64,000 nt of DNA from Blastocatellia bacterium (GCA_026985075.1 JALSQX010000083.1:1-64000), one strand, 5' to 3'. Counted from the first letter of the stretch, positions 1 through 10,279 are shown. A program made the numbers and translations. Notes: a model not told the origin generated them from the sequence alone.

Positions 1-158
1 AGCCGGCGGGCTACAAGGTCTTGTTCGATCTGCTCAAACAGTTGCCCCGCCACACCCCCATTGCCGAAGTCGCCTATGACTTTGATCCCCGCCGCCAGGG
101 CCACAGCAAACTCTCGCCCCGCATCGTCGGCCTCTTCCTCCGCTCCCTCTTCTGGTGA
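1..158 (+). CDS. Polyprenyl-phosphate glycosyltransferase, C-terminal fragment (GT2 family)
   Basis: Only the last 51 codons are in the window; the gene begins upstream, and the reading frame starts at base 3 and stops with TGA at 156-158. The visible part reads GYKVLFDLLKQLP, then EVAYDF, then RRQGHSKLS, which is the conserved C-terminal signature of dolichol/polyprenol-phosphate mannosyltransferases of GT family 2 (usual form: GYKVL..., EVPY.F..R..G.SKL). These enzymes load a sugar from a nucleotide sugar onto a lipid carrier at the inner membrane face. The two following membrane proteins are GT-C-like, so the lipid-linked sugar could be their donor; that link is inference. The assignment rests on a short piece. 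Confidence 0.7.
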   Translation, partial: PAGYKVLFDLLKQLPRHTPIAEVAYDFDPRRQGHSKLSPRIVGLFLRSLFW

Positions 159-1079
159 GTGAAGGAGTAGCATCGACTCTATGGAGCTCTGGTTCCGGCC
201 CAATACCCCGCCCCCCTGTCCCCTCATGCGACGGGGATGTCACGGTGCGAAGCGGTATATGGCAAAGGAATCTGCGAGAAATTTTGCTCAGGATCGGCCA
301 CCTGGCATTGAGTTGGCCGCACTCTCCAATGGGAGTCGAACGTGTCGACTCAGAAGGGAAAACGGGGAGAATGGGAGAATGGAGCGATGAATCAATTCGA
401 GATTTGGAAACGACCCTCCACTCCCCCATCTTTCCACTGGACCACCCTCTCACTCGCGCTGCGAGTGTCCACCGCACCAACGGATGATCTGGTGGGCGTC
501 GACATCACGAGACGCCCCCACTCCATCCCATCCCTTGAACTCTGGTCCTCGAATCTCAGAGTTTCATCGCCTCACCCATCCTCCCGTTCATTCCCCTATT
601 CCCTCACCGCATTGAGAGCTCGCGAAGGTGGCGTCGTCCGACGCGCGTCCTCTGATGTTCTGAGCAACTTCGTCACAGGACCACGCCGACTTCACCAATC
701 GACGCTCAGTGGGGCTGTATGGCGACAGGGCATTCCTCAACTCTCAATCGATCTCGGCCGGGAGGCTATGGAGAAGGGCTCCACCCCCTTTGTCTTGTCC
801 GGCCTCTCTTCGCGACTCCCGGCCGAGATCAGGCTGTGACCCCATCGTTCCGCTCCCGGGAACGTCATCGACCATTGGATCGCATGTATTTTTCTCGCGT
901 CCCATTCCTCTATACAAACGTGGAGGCACAATCTGCTCACGTTTTACCAATCCATGGAGAAACAGGTGGTCCATCCCAATGGAAGGGAGCGAATGCCGCT
1001 TGTCAGGCCCGATGGGCGACATTAGAATCCAAGATGTGCCCATCATCCTGAAGCGAAGGGCTACCGATCAGGGAGGCCT
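159..1079. other. Long intergenic stretch, no gene recognised
   Basis: About 920 bases lie between the glycosyltransferase end and the next credible start. Several open frames exist on both strands, but their translations are rich in Pro, Ser and Arg, have no Shine-Dalgarno sequence and resemble nothing I recognise. A short direct repeat (gggagaatgggagaatgg) lies near 366-383. I see no tRNA or other RNA fold. Confidence 0.5.
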
Positions 1080-2645
1080 ATGGAATCGATGTCGGTGAGT
1101 AAACCGAATGCTTGGATCGCCAGCGTGAAGGCCTGGGGGCTGAGTCGATCTCGTCTGGAGTGGGTGCTCCATGGGATGCTCGCGCTCGCCTTTTCCGGGT
1201 TGCTGTTAGCTTACATCCAGTTTGCCGGCCCTAATTTACCGGGTCTGGACGGCTTTTATCATATCAAGATGGCCTATTTGATTCGCGAACAGGGCATCCC
1301 GGTGAAGTTCCCTTGGTTGAAGTTCACCATCCTGGATGAAGCGGGATATACCGATCACCATTTGCTGCTGCACCTCTTTCAAGTCCCCTTCACATATCTG
1401 AGTGACGATCTCCGATTGGCGGCGAAAGTGGCCCCCGTCGTCCTGGCGGCCATTACGTTCACCGCCTTTTATCTCATCATCTGGCGATATGGCATCCGGT
1501 ATCCATTTTTCTGGCTGATGCTCCTCTTTGCCTCCTCGAGTCCGTTCTTATACCGCATGAATATGGCTCGAGGTCAAAGCTTCAGTCTCGCCTTACAGCT
1601 CATCGCCTTCCACTTCGTCATGGAGCGGAAGGCACTGGCGCTGGCGATCCTGGCCGCAGTTTTCGTCTGGGCCTATAATGGATTTCCCATCCTCATCCCA
1701 CTGGTCTTGTTCGGCGTGGTGGCCCATTATCTGGCTGAACGTCGGATCGAATATAAGCTGGTCATCGGCGTCGGCGTGGGCATCGTCATCGGCCTTGTCC
1801 TTCATCCCTATTTCCCTCGCGATGTGCTGTTCATTTGGAACCATATCGTTCCCAAGCTCTTCGCCACCAAGTATGCGACGTCGGTAGGGCGGGAATGGTA
1901 TCCGTACAACTCCTGGATCTTTTTCACGCTGTCCTTAGTCGCCCATCTCGCTTATTTGGGTGCCTTGCTCATCACCAATCGAGAGGAATTGAAGCAGGAC
2001 AAGCCGCGTCTGTTTTGGCTCCTGATGTCGACGATGTATTTCGTGCTCCTATTGAAGTCGCGTCGCTTCGTCGAATATTTCCCACCGGCGGCCATCATGT
2101 TTCTGGCGTTCTCCGTCCGCCCCTGGCTGCAGCGGATGGATCTCACTCAACTTTTGCGTACCGAGCGACGGATCATCGGCGCGATTGTCGTCAGTCTCCT
2201 CGTCATACTCGCCATGCAGAGGACGATTCACGACGTCCGGGAAGACATCCGCAACCGTCCGCCGGTGGATATGTGGAAAGGCGGCGCTGAGTGGTTGGCT
2301 CGACACACGCCGCCCGGGTCGACCGTCTTTCACACCGACTGGGACGATTTCCCGATGCTCTTTTACTACAACACGCACAACACGTACCTGGTGGGGCTCG
2401 ATCCCGATTTCATGCGATTGAAGGACGAAAAACTCTTTCGCCGCTGGGAAGCGATCACCCGAGGGAAGGTCGCGCATCCCGAGGATACCATTCTCCATAC
2501 GTTCGGCTGTCAATACGTTATCACGGACAATAAACACCGTCGTTTCATCTCCATTGCCAATCGCAGTCCGCGCATGAAGAAAGTTTATTCGGATCGATAT
2601 ACAACCGTCTATCGCGTCCTGGAGAAATCGCGCTCCACGTCCTAA
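1080..2645 (+). CDS. Polytopic membrane protein, GT-C/STT3-like glycosyltransferase
   Basis: A 521-residue protein with about ten hydrophobic segments. After the first membrane helix comes a loop with LDGFYHIKMAYLIREQG and then TDHHLLLHLFQVPF. Acidic and histidine-rich first loops of this sort are typical of GT-C glycosyltransferases such as STT3/AglB and PMT families. The C-terminal soluble part (from about residue 395) includes WLARHTPPGSTVFHTDWDDF and ends in a small domain with YVITDNKHRR. GT-C enzymes transfer sugars from polyprenyl-phosphate carriers on the outer face of the inner membrane. The ATG at 1080 follows GGGAGG. The next gene starts five bases after its stop, so the two are probably co-transcribed. 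The substrate is unknown, and a sugar-free role cannot be excluded. Confidence 0.6.
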   Translation: MESMSVSKPNAWIASVKAWGLSRSRLEWVLHGMLALAFSGLLLAYIQFAGPNLPGLDGFYHIKMAYLIREQGIPVKFPWLKFTILDEAGYTDHHLLLHLFQVPFTYLSDDLRLAAKVAPVVLAAITFTAFYLIIWRYGIRYPFFWLMLLFASSSPFLYRMNMARGQSFSLALQLIAFHFVMERKALALAILAAVFVWAYNGFPILIPLVLFGVVAHYLAERRIEYKLVIGVGVGIVIGLVLHPYFPRDVLFIWNHIVPKLFATKYATSVGREWYPYNSWIFFTLSLVAHLAYLGALLITNREELKQDKPRLFWLLMSTMYFVLLLKSRRFVEYFPPAAIMFLAFSVRPWLQRMDLTQLLRTERRIIGAIVVSLLVILAMQRTIHDVREDIRNRPPVDMWKGGAEWLARHTPPGSTVFHTDWDDFPMLFYYNTHNTYLVGLDPDFMRLKDEKLFRRWEAITRGKVAHPEDTILHTFGCQYVITDNKHRRFISIANRSPRMKKVYSDRYTTVYRVLEKSRSTS

Positions 2646-2649
2646 CAGA

Positions 2650-4629
2650 GTGACACCTGATGAGCACGCGCGACAGATGAGACCGGACGATTTTCATCGC
2701 CCTCTGACCTGGGTTGTGAAAAATGGCGCTTTCTGGATGGCCATCGGGCTCGGGCTTCTCATCTTCTGCGGCTGGACCCTCTATTATCGATCGCGCGGCG
2801 ATTATAATTTGCTCGACCATCTTTCTGAGGCTCGCGTTCACCTGAAACGGGGGGAGAACGAGATCCCCTTCACTCGCTGGATCCGCCAACAATGGTTTCC
2901 CGCCGCTCATCGTCCCCGATGGAATCGCGTCGGGCGAACGACGGCGACATTGGCGGGGCTGACTCGAGAGGTCATCTGGGCTCATCCGGTGAGGCATGCC
3001 GCCCTAGTCATCGAGTATCCCCATGTCCCCTGGTCCGATGAACTCGTGCTCCAGTATGGATTGACCGACTGGGCCGTCCGATTGAAGCGCGGAGCTGATG
3101 TCATCGTCCACGTGGAACTGGAGGATGGTCCGACGCTCACGCTCGTGCAACCGAATCGACCGGGATGGAACGAGAAAGTCATCCCGACCGAATCCCTTCG
3201 TGGACGCTCAGGGCGATTACGGTTGGTCATCACGACGGAGAGAGACACTCGCCGTCACTTTTGCTTCAACGGGTTCACGCGAAAGCGGCGCGCCGCCTGG
3301 GTGAGGGAATCGCTGGCCAACCTCCGTCGGCCGGGAAGCGCGATAGAAAAATTCGGCGCCGCCGGCACGGTCGTCGCCATTTTCCTGCTCTTGTTGATCC
3401 CGGCGTACCTCTTTTTCTCGCGACATCGTCGTCTGGGCGTGACCGAGAAGGCGAGCTGGACGCTCATCGCATTATGGATGGCGGCGTTCATGACCTCTGC
3501 GCTGATAGCGGGTCATCGGTTGTTCATGCACTCCCCTGCTCCTCATCACATTTACCAAGCCGAGGCTTTTCTGCAGGGACGCCTCTCCCTGCCCGTGGAA
3601 CCGCCCAATCGCACCGAGTGGGTGGAGCGGCGAGGAAAGATGTATGTGGCCATGCTCCCCACGCCGGCCTGGCTCGTCGCTCCAGCAGTCGCGCTCACCG
3701 GGTTGACGACCAGCGATGTGTTGTTCGGCGTGGTATTGGCTGCTGGCAACGTCGTTTTGTTCTACATTCTCCTGCAGGCGCTGGCTATCCGTCGTCTCTG
3801 CCTGTTGAATGCGAGAGAGCGATATTGGCTGGTGGCGCTGTTCGCCGTGGGAACGATTCACCTGGCTTGTTCGAAAGTCGGCGGAGCATGGTTCAACTCC
3901 CATCTTGCCGCGGTGATGATGGGTTTGCTCTTTGTGCTCTCGATCGTCGTCCGCTGGCACCCAGCGTGGAGTGGCTTGTTTCTCATACTCGGTGCGCTCG
4001 CTCGCTTGCCCATCATCTTTTATTTCCCCCTCCTGGCCATAGGACTGCTCGAGCCTCAAGAAGATGGTCATCCCTTAGTGGATGATCCGACGACGTTGAA
4101 ACGGTGGCTGAAGCAGGTGGCGTTGCCCATTGCTTCACTCGGTGGCCTCATGATGCTCATGAATCTCATTCGATTTGGAGACCCCTTCTGGTTTCCTCCA
4201 GAGCCATCCCACGCTGCGGAGGTGAGGGAATATGGGTGGTTTCATCTTCACTACTTGGTGAGGAATGGTCGCCTCGCCTTCCTGCAGCCGCCGGAGTTCG
4301 TCGCCGCTTTTCCCTTTGTGAGATTCCACCTCCAAGGGATGTCCATCTTCTTCACCACGCCAGCCTGGCTGGGCGTCTTCCGGTTGCGACGCGACATGCC
4401 CTATAAAGGACTCTGGGTGCTGACGACGGCGCTGGTGATCATCTCTACCCTCGCTTACGTGGGAACCGGCGGACGTCAATTCGGCTATCGGTATAGTTTG
4501 GACTACACGCCGTTATTGCTCCTCCTCCTGGCTCAGGGACGAACGCGATTGGGCGGCGTCATGAAAGCGCTCATCGTCCTCTCCATTCTCATCAATCTGG
4601 CCGGCGCCATGTGGTTCACGCCGTGGTGA
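2650..4629 (+). CDS. Polytopic membrane protein, possible GT-C fold glycosyltransferase
   Basis: A 659-residue membrane protein. It has one helix near residues 25-45, a soluble beta-rich segment of roughly 160 residues (about 60-220), and then ten or so membrane helices to the C-terminus. I recognise no family signature. The size, the helix pattern and the position directly behind a GT-C-like gene and a polyprenyl-phosphate sugar transferase suggest a related role in glycan assembly or export; this is inference. The frame opens with GTG at 2650, four bases after the previous stop. An ATG at 2677 is the alternative start. Translational coupling with the preceding gene is likely. Confidence 0.55.
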   Translation: MTPDEHARQMRPDDFHRPLTWVVKNGAFWMAIGLGLLIFCGWTLYYRSRGDYNLLDHLSEARVHLKRGENEIPFTRWIRQQWFPAAHRPRWNRVGRTTATLAGLTREVIWAHPVRHAALVIEYPHVPWSDELVLQYGLTDWAVRLKRGADVIVHVELEDGPTLTLVQPNRPGWNEKVIPTESLRGRSGRLRLVITTERDTRRHFCFNGFTRKRRAAWVRESLANLRRPGSAIEKFGAAGTVVAIFLLLLIPAYLFFSRHRRLGVTEKASWTLIALWMAAFMTSALIAGHRLFMHSPAPHHIYQAEAFLQGRLSLPVEPPNRTEWVERRGKMYVAMLPTPAWLVAPAVALTGLTTSDVLFGVVLAAGNVVLFYILLQALAIRRLCLLNARERYWLVALFAVGTIHLACSKVGGAWFNSHLAAVMMGLLFVLSIVVRWHPAWSGLFLILGALARLPIIFYFPLLAIGLLEPQEDGHPLVDDPTTLKRWLKQVALPIASLGGLMMLMNLIRFGDPFWFPPEPSHAAEVREYGWFHLHYLVRNGRLAFLQPPEFVAAFPFVRFHLQGMSIFFTTPAWLGVFRLRRDMPYKGLWVLTTALVIISTLAYVGTGGRQFGYRYSLDYTPLLLLLLAQGRTRLGGVMKALIVLSILINLAGAMWFTPW

Positions 4630-5519
4630 CGTTGGTGGGGTAACGGCTGCCGCGATAATAGGGGAACGCCAAGCGTCTCGAACAGGGAATCTCACCGACA
4701 GTCTTGAGCCTCCTCTCCATGCTCCTCAGCGGCGATGGGAGACCGCTCGGGCCATCGGTCCTGCCCAGCCCGAACAGGTCCTCCCATCGTTCGTAAGGCG
4801 GTATGGGAGGGTCTACTACGGAGGTGTAATGGGCATGAGGAGGACGTCCACTGCCCATCACCGCAGTGTGGTGGTCGGTTCATCGCCTCGAACGTGATCG
4901 CCGCTGAGGATGTCGTCATCGGTACTCCCGGATCTCTTCATTCTGACTCATACACTATTTTCGTGAGCCTCATGGCTCTCGCATCCATGCTTCTTCCACC
5001 CCAATCCCCTTGACGCTGCGCCGAGCTATCAGAACTCCTGAGCCGAGCGGCACGGAAGCGCTCACCGCCGTCGAGCTGGCGTGACACTCCGGTCGATGTT
5101 GCGGGCGAAGACGCGATGTGCTTCCATCAGGTCGGCTCAACATGCCCATCATTCAACACCTCCTATTAAAAATGACCCCTCCACATAGAGTAGAGGCGCG
5201 CGCGGGCCAAAAAATACATAAAATTTGCTCTCGATTCATTTCGACGGAAGGCGGACTCATCCGAAGAGACCCCCGAACGGGGGGCACCAAACGGCCGAAG
5301 CTCACCCCATGAAGCATATTGTCCATCGAGTCGCGATGAAGCGACTTCCCCTCGACGTCCGGTGGAGTACAAAAGAACTGGCGGCGATGCTGAGGCCCCG
5401 CCTCCGATGCCAACGGCGCGCCCCCGATGGCGATTCAGGTTCTCATCAACTCTCGATGCGTCTCGCTGCGGAATCTGCCTTGTCACAACTCTATCCAAGT
5501 CTGTAAAATCGGGCGCGGT
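4630..5519. other. Long intergenic stretch with one short GC hairpin
   Basis: About 890 bases hold no credible gene; the open frames here lack ribosome-binding sites and look random. The only structure noticed is a CCCCC-GAAC-GGGGG hairpin at 5270-5283. It has no T-run, so it is a poor rho-independent terminator. Confidence 0.45.
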
Positions 5520-5960
5520 ATGTATCGTCCACGCTTTTGCCAGGAATGTGGAACGTCCATCGAACGGGAGCGATGGCGGCCGTGGCACGGTCTGGGATTC
5601 TGTGAGCGCTGTGCGCCGGTATTGTACGCTCATTGGTGGAGACGAACATTACTGCTCATCATCTTGGGCATCACGATTGGCTTCGCTCTCGGCAGTTGGG
5701 CAGCCGTTCGGCGACCGGTGCCCGCCCCTCCGCTGCAGATCGAATCCCAACCGGCTCCGTCCTCAAAGGAGATAAAACCGAAATCGCGCCCGCTGCCGGC
5801 GCGCCCCGCGCCTTTGGCCGCCTCGCTCACGCCGGCGGATCTGGATCGCGACCCGGGAGCGAAATCGGCGAGCATCTGTGGCGCGCCCACCAAAGACGGC
5901 ACGCCCTGCCAGCGTCGGGTCAAAGGTGGCGGGCGCTGCTGGCAGCATCGGCAACGGTGA
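5520..5960 (+). CDS. Small membrane protein with N-terminal zinc ribbon and C-terminal Cys/His motif
   Basis: A 146-residue protein that I cannot assign to a named gene. It starts MYRPRFCQECGTS and has a second Cys pair (CERC), giving a CxxC...CxxC zinc ribbon in the first 35 residues. A single membrane helix follows (about 43-62), then a Pro-rich linker. The C-terminus is CGAPTKDGTPCQRRV, then GGRCWQHRQR. This C...G..C...G.C..H pattern occurs as a short, probably zinc-binding module at the ends of many unrelated bacterial proteins. The ATG at 5520 was chosen because the zinc ribbon begins right after it; the longer frame from 5427 adds 31 residues of unlike composition. The two metal sites would lie on opposite sides of the membrane. 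Function unknown. Confidence 0.6.
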   Translation: MYRPRFCQECGTSIERERWRPWHGLGFCERCAPVLYAHWWRRTLLLIILGITIGFALGSWAAVRRPVPAPPLQIESQPAPSSKEIKPKSRPLPARPAPLAASLTPADLDRDPGAKSASICGAPTKDGTPCQRRVKGGGRCWQHRQR

Positions 5961-6132
5961 ACCGGATTATCGGGCGTGGTGCTCGGGTGACGGTCTGTGA
6001 GGAGTTCTCTGTATGGGCCTGGCCGATGCTGTTGATGGTTCAACCATGTTGCGCGAAAAAAAACCGACGCTTACAATTCATCGCTCACAAGAGCATGGCC
6101 AATCGCATCGAGAACGCTGAACAGGAGGAATC

Positions 6133-7587
6133 ATGTCGAAGCGCCATCACCGCCTCGCTTTGCTTCTACTTCTTCTGCTCATCTGTTCATCGGGAGTTCA
6201 CTCTCAGTCGAACGCCGATGATGCGGCAGCGCGCCTCATTGGCGAAATTCTCACTCATGGGGAAGCCTTCCAGAATCTGCGCTATCTCGTCGACGAGATC
6301 GGCGCGCGGTTGACCGGCACTCCGGCGTGCGCCCGGGCCGAAGCCTGGACGGCGGAGAAGTTCAAGGCATATGGACTCAGCAATGTCCATCGCGAGGAGT
6401 ACACGTTATTTGCCGGTTGGCGGCGCGGTCGGGCGTACGCCGAGGTCGTCGAGCCGGTATCCCGGACATTGTCCATCGCCTCATTCACCTGGGTCCCTTC
6501 GACGCCGGAGGGAGGACTCACGACGCGCGTGGTGGACATTCACCGGGGCACAAAAGAAGATGTTGCGCGAGCCACGTCTCGCCTTCGTGGCGCGATCGCT
6601 TTGACCATCGCCGAAGGCGAGACACTGGAAGATCTCCTGGAGAGTTTCTACCGTATTCCGGCGCTGGTCCGCGAGTTGACCACTGCGGGAACGCGAGCGC
6701 TCGTCGTGGCCTCTCAGAAGCCATATAAGCTACTGGACACGGCGCCCGTCTTCTGGAATGAAGTGAGTCCGATACCGGTCGTCTCCATGGCCAAGGAAGA
6801 TGCTCTCTTCCTTCGTCGATTGATCGAGCATCACGGTGCGGTGCGCCTGCGCTTACAGGTCGAGAATCGCCTGACGGGGCCGGTGAAAGCGACCAATGTG
6901 GTGGCCGAGATTCCCGGGCGAGAGCGTCCCGAAGAGGTCGTCCTCGTTGGCGCACATCTGGATTCCAATGATCTCGGCCCGTGCGCTACGGATAATGGCA
7001 CGGGAGTGACCGCCGTCATGGAGGCGGCGCGCGCACTGGTCAAACTCGGCCTCCGACCGCGACGCACGATTCGATTCGTCCTGTTCACCGGGGAGGAGCA
7101 AGGCATCCTGGGATCGAAGGCCTATGTGGACGCGCACGCCGATGAACTGGATCATATCGTGGCCAACCTCATCATGGACATCGGCGCTGGCCGCGCCCAG
7201 GGATTCTACTCGATGGGACGGCCCGAGTTGGAAGCGGCCATCCGACGGGTGACGGCGCCGCTCATCCCGCACGGCGTGAGGCACATCTCGACCGAGGCTT
7301 TCGCCGGCACGGACAATCTCTTCTTCCTCCTCCAGGGCGTGCCCAATCTGGTCATGATGCAGGACCCGCTCGATTATTTCACCATCCATCACTCGACGCC
7401 GGACACGCTGGACAAAGTGAACCCGGGCGATCTGCTCTTCAATGCGGCAGTGCTGGCGGTGACGGCCTATAACATCGCCGAGCAGCCGGAGCGCTTCGGT
7501 CGTCGCCTCTCGCCCGAAGAAGTGAAGAAGCTCGCCGCCGACTCTGGTCTGGCGCGACAACTGAGAGCTGTGGGCATCTGGAAATGA
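6133..7587 (+). CDS. Secreted M28-family zinc aminopeptidase/carboxypeptidase
   Basis: A 484-residue exported di-zinc peptidase of the carboxypeptidase Q / aminopeptidase Y type. Residues 1-24 form a signal peptide (basic start, poly-Leu core, cut near VHS-QS). The catalytic M28 domain shows its metal ligands in order: His in GAHLDS (about 274), Asp in TDNGTG (about 286), the catalytic Glu and ligand Glu in TGEEQG (about 319-320), Asp in IMDIGAG (about 348) and the last His in IHHSTPD (about 418). A PA-like insert probably lies between residues 110 and 250. AGGAGG stands just upstream of the ATG. The enzyme probably trims peptides in the periplasm or outside the cell. The next gene is another peptidase, on the opposite strand. 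Confidence 0.88.
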   Translation: MSKRHHRLALLLLLLLICSSGVHSQSNADDAAARLIGEILTHGEAFQNLRYLVDEIGARLTGTPACARAEAWTAEKFKAYGLSNVHREEYTLFAGWRRGRAYAEVVEPVSRTLSIASFTWVPSTPEGGLTTRVVDIHRGTKEDVARATSRLRGAIALTIAEGETLEDLLESFYRIPALVRELTTAGTRALVVASQKPYKLLDTAPVFWNEVSPIPVVSMAKEDALFLRRLIEHHGAVRLRLQVENRLTGPVKATNVVAEIPGRERPEEVVLVGAHLDSNDLGPCATDNGTGVTAVMEAARALVKLGLRPRRTIRFVLFTGEEQGILGSKAYVDAHADELDHIVANLIMDIGAGRAQGFYSMGRPELEAAIRRVTAPLIPHGVRHISTEAFAGTDNLFFLLQGVPNLVMMQDPLDYFTIHHSTPDTLDKVNPGDLLFNAAVLAVTAYNIAEQPERFGRRLSPEEVKKLAADSGLARQLRAVGIWK

Positions 7588-7603
7588 GTACTGGCGGAGG
7601 CGT

Positions 7604-9535
7604 CTACACGTTCTCGATCTTCACTGGCTCGACCGCATCGGCGAGGGGGAAATCGAGGATCTTGGAGTAGAAGTATAACTCGGCGTCCAGCGAGCGCTTG
7701 ATATTCTCGGCGCGACGAAACCCGTGCTGTTCACCCTCGAACGGCACATAAGCCACCGGCACCCCTTTCCGGCGCAGCGCCTGGACCATCCGTTCGGCTT
7801 GATTCGGCGGGACGACCCGATCCTCAAGCCCCTGGAAGAGGATGACCGGACAAGACAGTCGCTCGGTGAAATGAATGGGCGAGCGGGCGCGATAGACGTC
7901 GCGGCGCTCCGGATAGGGGCCAACCAGTCGATCCAGATAATGCGCTTCAAACTTATGCGTCTCTTTGGCCAGCGCTTCCAGATCGCTCACGCCATAGTAA
8001 CTGGCGCCGACCCGAAAGAGATCGTGGAAGGTGAGCGCACAGAGCGTCGTGTAGCCGCCGGCGCTGCCACCTCGAATGCCCAATCGCTCAGCATCGACCC
8101 ATCCGCGCCCGACCAGATAGCGCGCACCATTCAAACAGTCATCGACATCGACGAGGCCCCATCGACCATGGAGCCGTTCACGATAGGCCCGACCATAACC
8201 GGTACTGCCGCCATAATTGACGTCGAGGACGGCCAGTCCTCGGCTGGTCCAGTACTGGATTTCCAAGTTGAACGCCGTGGAAGCGGCACTGGTCGGTCCG
8301 CCGTGGGTTCTGACGAGCAATGGTGGACGCTCTCCCGGTGGCCCCACATAGTCGCGATTTCGCGGAGGGTAGAAGAATCCATAGGCCGTCAAGCCCCGCT
8401 CGGTAGGGAAAGCGATCGGCTGGGGGATTGAAATGTAGTCTGGATCAATATCAACTCCAGTTGAACGCCGCAATATTTCCAGTCGTCCCGTCTCCACGTC
8501 GAGTTGAACGATGGCGGCAGGTTGGGAGGGTGAGCTGGCCGCGAATACGGCTCGCCCTGGCCCCGCCCGAAGGCTCCAGATGTCCGTGTACGGCGTCCGG
8601 ACGGGCTCCAGTTCACGGGTCACCGTGTCCAAGATGGCCAGTCGCCAGAGACCGCGCTCAGTGTAGGCGCAGAGGATCTGCCGGTCCGAGATGAAGCCGT
8701 AAGTGGACATGCCGAATACCCATTGTGGACGACCAAACTCGGCCTCCATCTCACACATCGGTTCCACCCGCCCATCGCGCCAGCGATACAGATTCCACCA
8801 GCCGGTGCGATCGGAAACGAAATACAATATTCCGTCCGGCGACCATTCCGGTTGGAAAATCGATTCGCTGGCGCCACCGGCGATACACTGACGGATGCCG
8901 AGCATGCCGTCGGCTCTCACCTCGCCGACCCACAACTCGGTCCCATCCCAGGGCATATTGGGATGATTCCAGGCCAGCCACGCCAACCGGCGGCCATCCG
9001 GACTGAGGCGCGGCGAGGAGTAAAAATCATGACCGGAGGCGAGAATCCGCGTCCCCTCATTCCCATCCAGATCGATGCTCACCAAGGCGTTCACCGGCTC
9101 GCGATCGCTCTGAGTGTGATCTTCGCGCACGCCGATCATTCGATGGCGTCGACGATCGATGACGCCATCGGCATACCGCATGCCGAGATCCGAGGTGAGC
9201 GGTCGCGGTCGGGCGCGACCATCCTGACGATAGAGCTGCTGATCGGCGAAGTTGGAAAAAACGATCATTCCATCGGCGACGGCGAAGGCGCCACCACCAT
9301 ACTCGTGGACCCGCGTGCGCGCGTTCATGTCGGGCGGCGTCACGTCGGTCGCCTTTCCATCCGGCGTTCGACGCACGATGACGCTCCGTCCACCCTCGGC
9401 GGGACGCACTTCGACCCAATAAATGTCGTCGCCATCCGAGAGGATTTGCTCCAGTCCGATCGTCTCAGAGACGATGAGATCCGTGGTGATGGGCGATGCC
9501 CACGAGCCGTAAGGGGCCACGCGAGGTTGTCTCAT
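7604..9535 (-). CDS. S9-family serine peptidase (acylaminoacyl/dipeptidyl peptidase type)
   Basis: A 643-residue prolyl-oligopeptidase-family enzyme with an N-terminal beta-propeller (to about residue 370) and a C-terminal alpha/beta-hydrolase domain. The catalytic triad can be read as Ser in RGGSAGGY (about 490), Asp in GLEDRVVPP (about 571) and His in GEQHGF (about 601). No signal peptide is visible, so it probably acts on short peptides in the cytoplasm. The ATG at 9535 is preceded by GGGAGGG at ideal spacing; a GTG three codons upstream is the alternative. It sits about 20 bases behind the AlaX gene on the same strand, so the two are likely co-transcribed. It converges with the M28 peptidase gene. 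Confidence 0.88.
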   Translation of the reverse strand: MRQPRVAPYGSWASPITTDLIVSETIGLEQILSDGDDIYWVEVRPAEGGRSVIVRRTPDGKATDVTPPDMNARTRVHEYGGGAFAVADGMIVFSNFADQQLYRQDGRARPRPLTSDLGMRYADGVIDRRRHRMIGVREDHTQSDREPVNALVSIDLDGNEGTRILASGHDFYSSPRLSPDGRRLAWLAWNHPNMPWDGTELWVGEVRADGMLGIRQCIAGGASESIFQPEWSPDGILYFVSDRTGWWNLYRWRDGRVEPMCEMEAEFGRPQWVFGMSTYGFISDRQILCAYTERGLWRLAILDTVTRELEPVRTPYTDIWSLRAGPGRAVFAASSPSQPAAIVQLDVETGRLEILRRSTGVDIDPDYISIPQPIAFPTERGLTAYGFFYPPRNRDYVGPPGERPPLLVRTHGGPTSAASTAFNLEIQYWTSRGLAVLDVNYGGSTGYGRAYRERLHGRWGLVDVDDCLNGARYLVGRGWVDAERLGIRGGSAGGYTTLCALTFHDLFRVGASYYGVSDLEALAKETHKFEAHYLDRLVGPYPERRDVYRARSPIHFTERLSCPVILFQGLEDRVVPPNQAERMVQALRRKGVPVAYVPFEGEQHGFRRAENIKRSLDAELYFYSKILDFPLADAVEPVKIENV

Positions 9536-9556
9536 AGCGGTCACCCTCCCGAGTGA

Positions 9557-10279
9557 TCAGGGTTCTTCATCCAGCTCGATGTAGATGCGTTTATTGATTC
9601 GTCCCTTGCTGCGATAATCGGCGATGCGCACGCGACCCACCTCGCGAGTATTAGCCACGTGCGTGCCGCCATCGGCCTGAAGATCAAGCCCCACGATGTC
9701 CACGACGCGGACCTCAGTGATATCTTCGGGCAGCAAGTTGACCTTAGTGCGAATGAGATCGGGGATCTGAAAGGCCTCGGCGCGAGGCAATATCTTCACG
9801 CGCACCTGGCGGCCTCGCTCGATCTCGGCGTTGACGTTCCGTTCGATCTCGTCGATCAATTCCCGCCGTAAACCCTCGAATTCGAAATCGAGACGACCGC
9901 GAAGCGGCTCCATATGACTCCCGGTCACCAGTGCGCGGTAATCGCGCCAGACGACGCCACAGACGACGTGGAGCGCCGTGTGTGTGCGCATCAATTGATA
10001 CCGGCGCAGCCAATCCAATTGTCCGGTGACCGTGGTTCCCACCGTCGGCGGTGGACCCTCGACCCAATGCCACACCTGCTGGCCTCGCCGTTTCACTCTG
10101 GTGACCGGCAGCGTGTGATCGTCGACGACCAGTTGACCGACATCGTGAGGCTGCCCGCCGCCACCGGGATAAAAAGCCGTTCGATCCAGGCAGACGGCCC
10201 GTTCTGCTTCATCGACATCGGTCACCCGGGCGTTGAATGTCTTCACGTAACTGTCGGTGAGAAAGAGGAGTTCGGTCAT
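9557..10279 (-). CDS. alaX: Alanyl-tRNA editing protein, AlaX type
   Basis: A 240-residue stand-alone editing domain that hydrolyses Ser-tRNA(Ala) or Gly-tRNA(Ala) in trans. It has the N-terminal beta-barrel with FYPGGGGQPHD (about residues 36-46) and the zinc site HTALH (HxxxH, about 98-102). The second ligand pair falls in LQADGGTHVANT (about 200). In canonical AlaX/AlaRS this motif reads CGGTH; here the Cys is Asp, while the His is kept. The C-terminus ends with YRSKGRINKRIYIEL. The ATG at 10279 follows GGAGA. The length fits AlaX-M. No other tRNA-charging gene is adjacent. Confidence 0.88.
   Translation of the reverse strand: MTELLFLTDSYVKTFNARVTDVDEAERAVCLDRTAFYPGGGGQPHDVGQLVVDDHTLPVTRVKRRGQQVWHWVEGPPPTVGTTVTGQLDWLRRYQLMRTHTALHVVCGVVWRDYRALVTGSHMEPLRGRLDFEFEGLRRELIDEIERNVNAEIERGRQVRVKILPRAEAFQIPDLIRTKVNLLPEDITEVRVVDIVGLDLQADGGTHVANTREVGRVRIADYRSKGRINKRIYIELDEEP

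Noticed and set aside
342-839. Open frame of 165 codons in the first intergenic region
   Set aside because: Ser/Pro/Arg-rich translation, no ribosome-binding site and no similarity that I recognise; overlaps other equally random frames.
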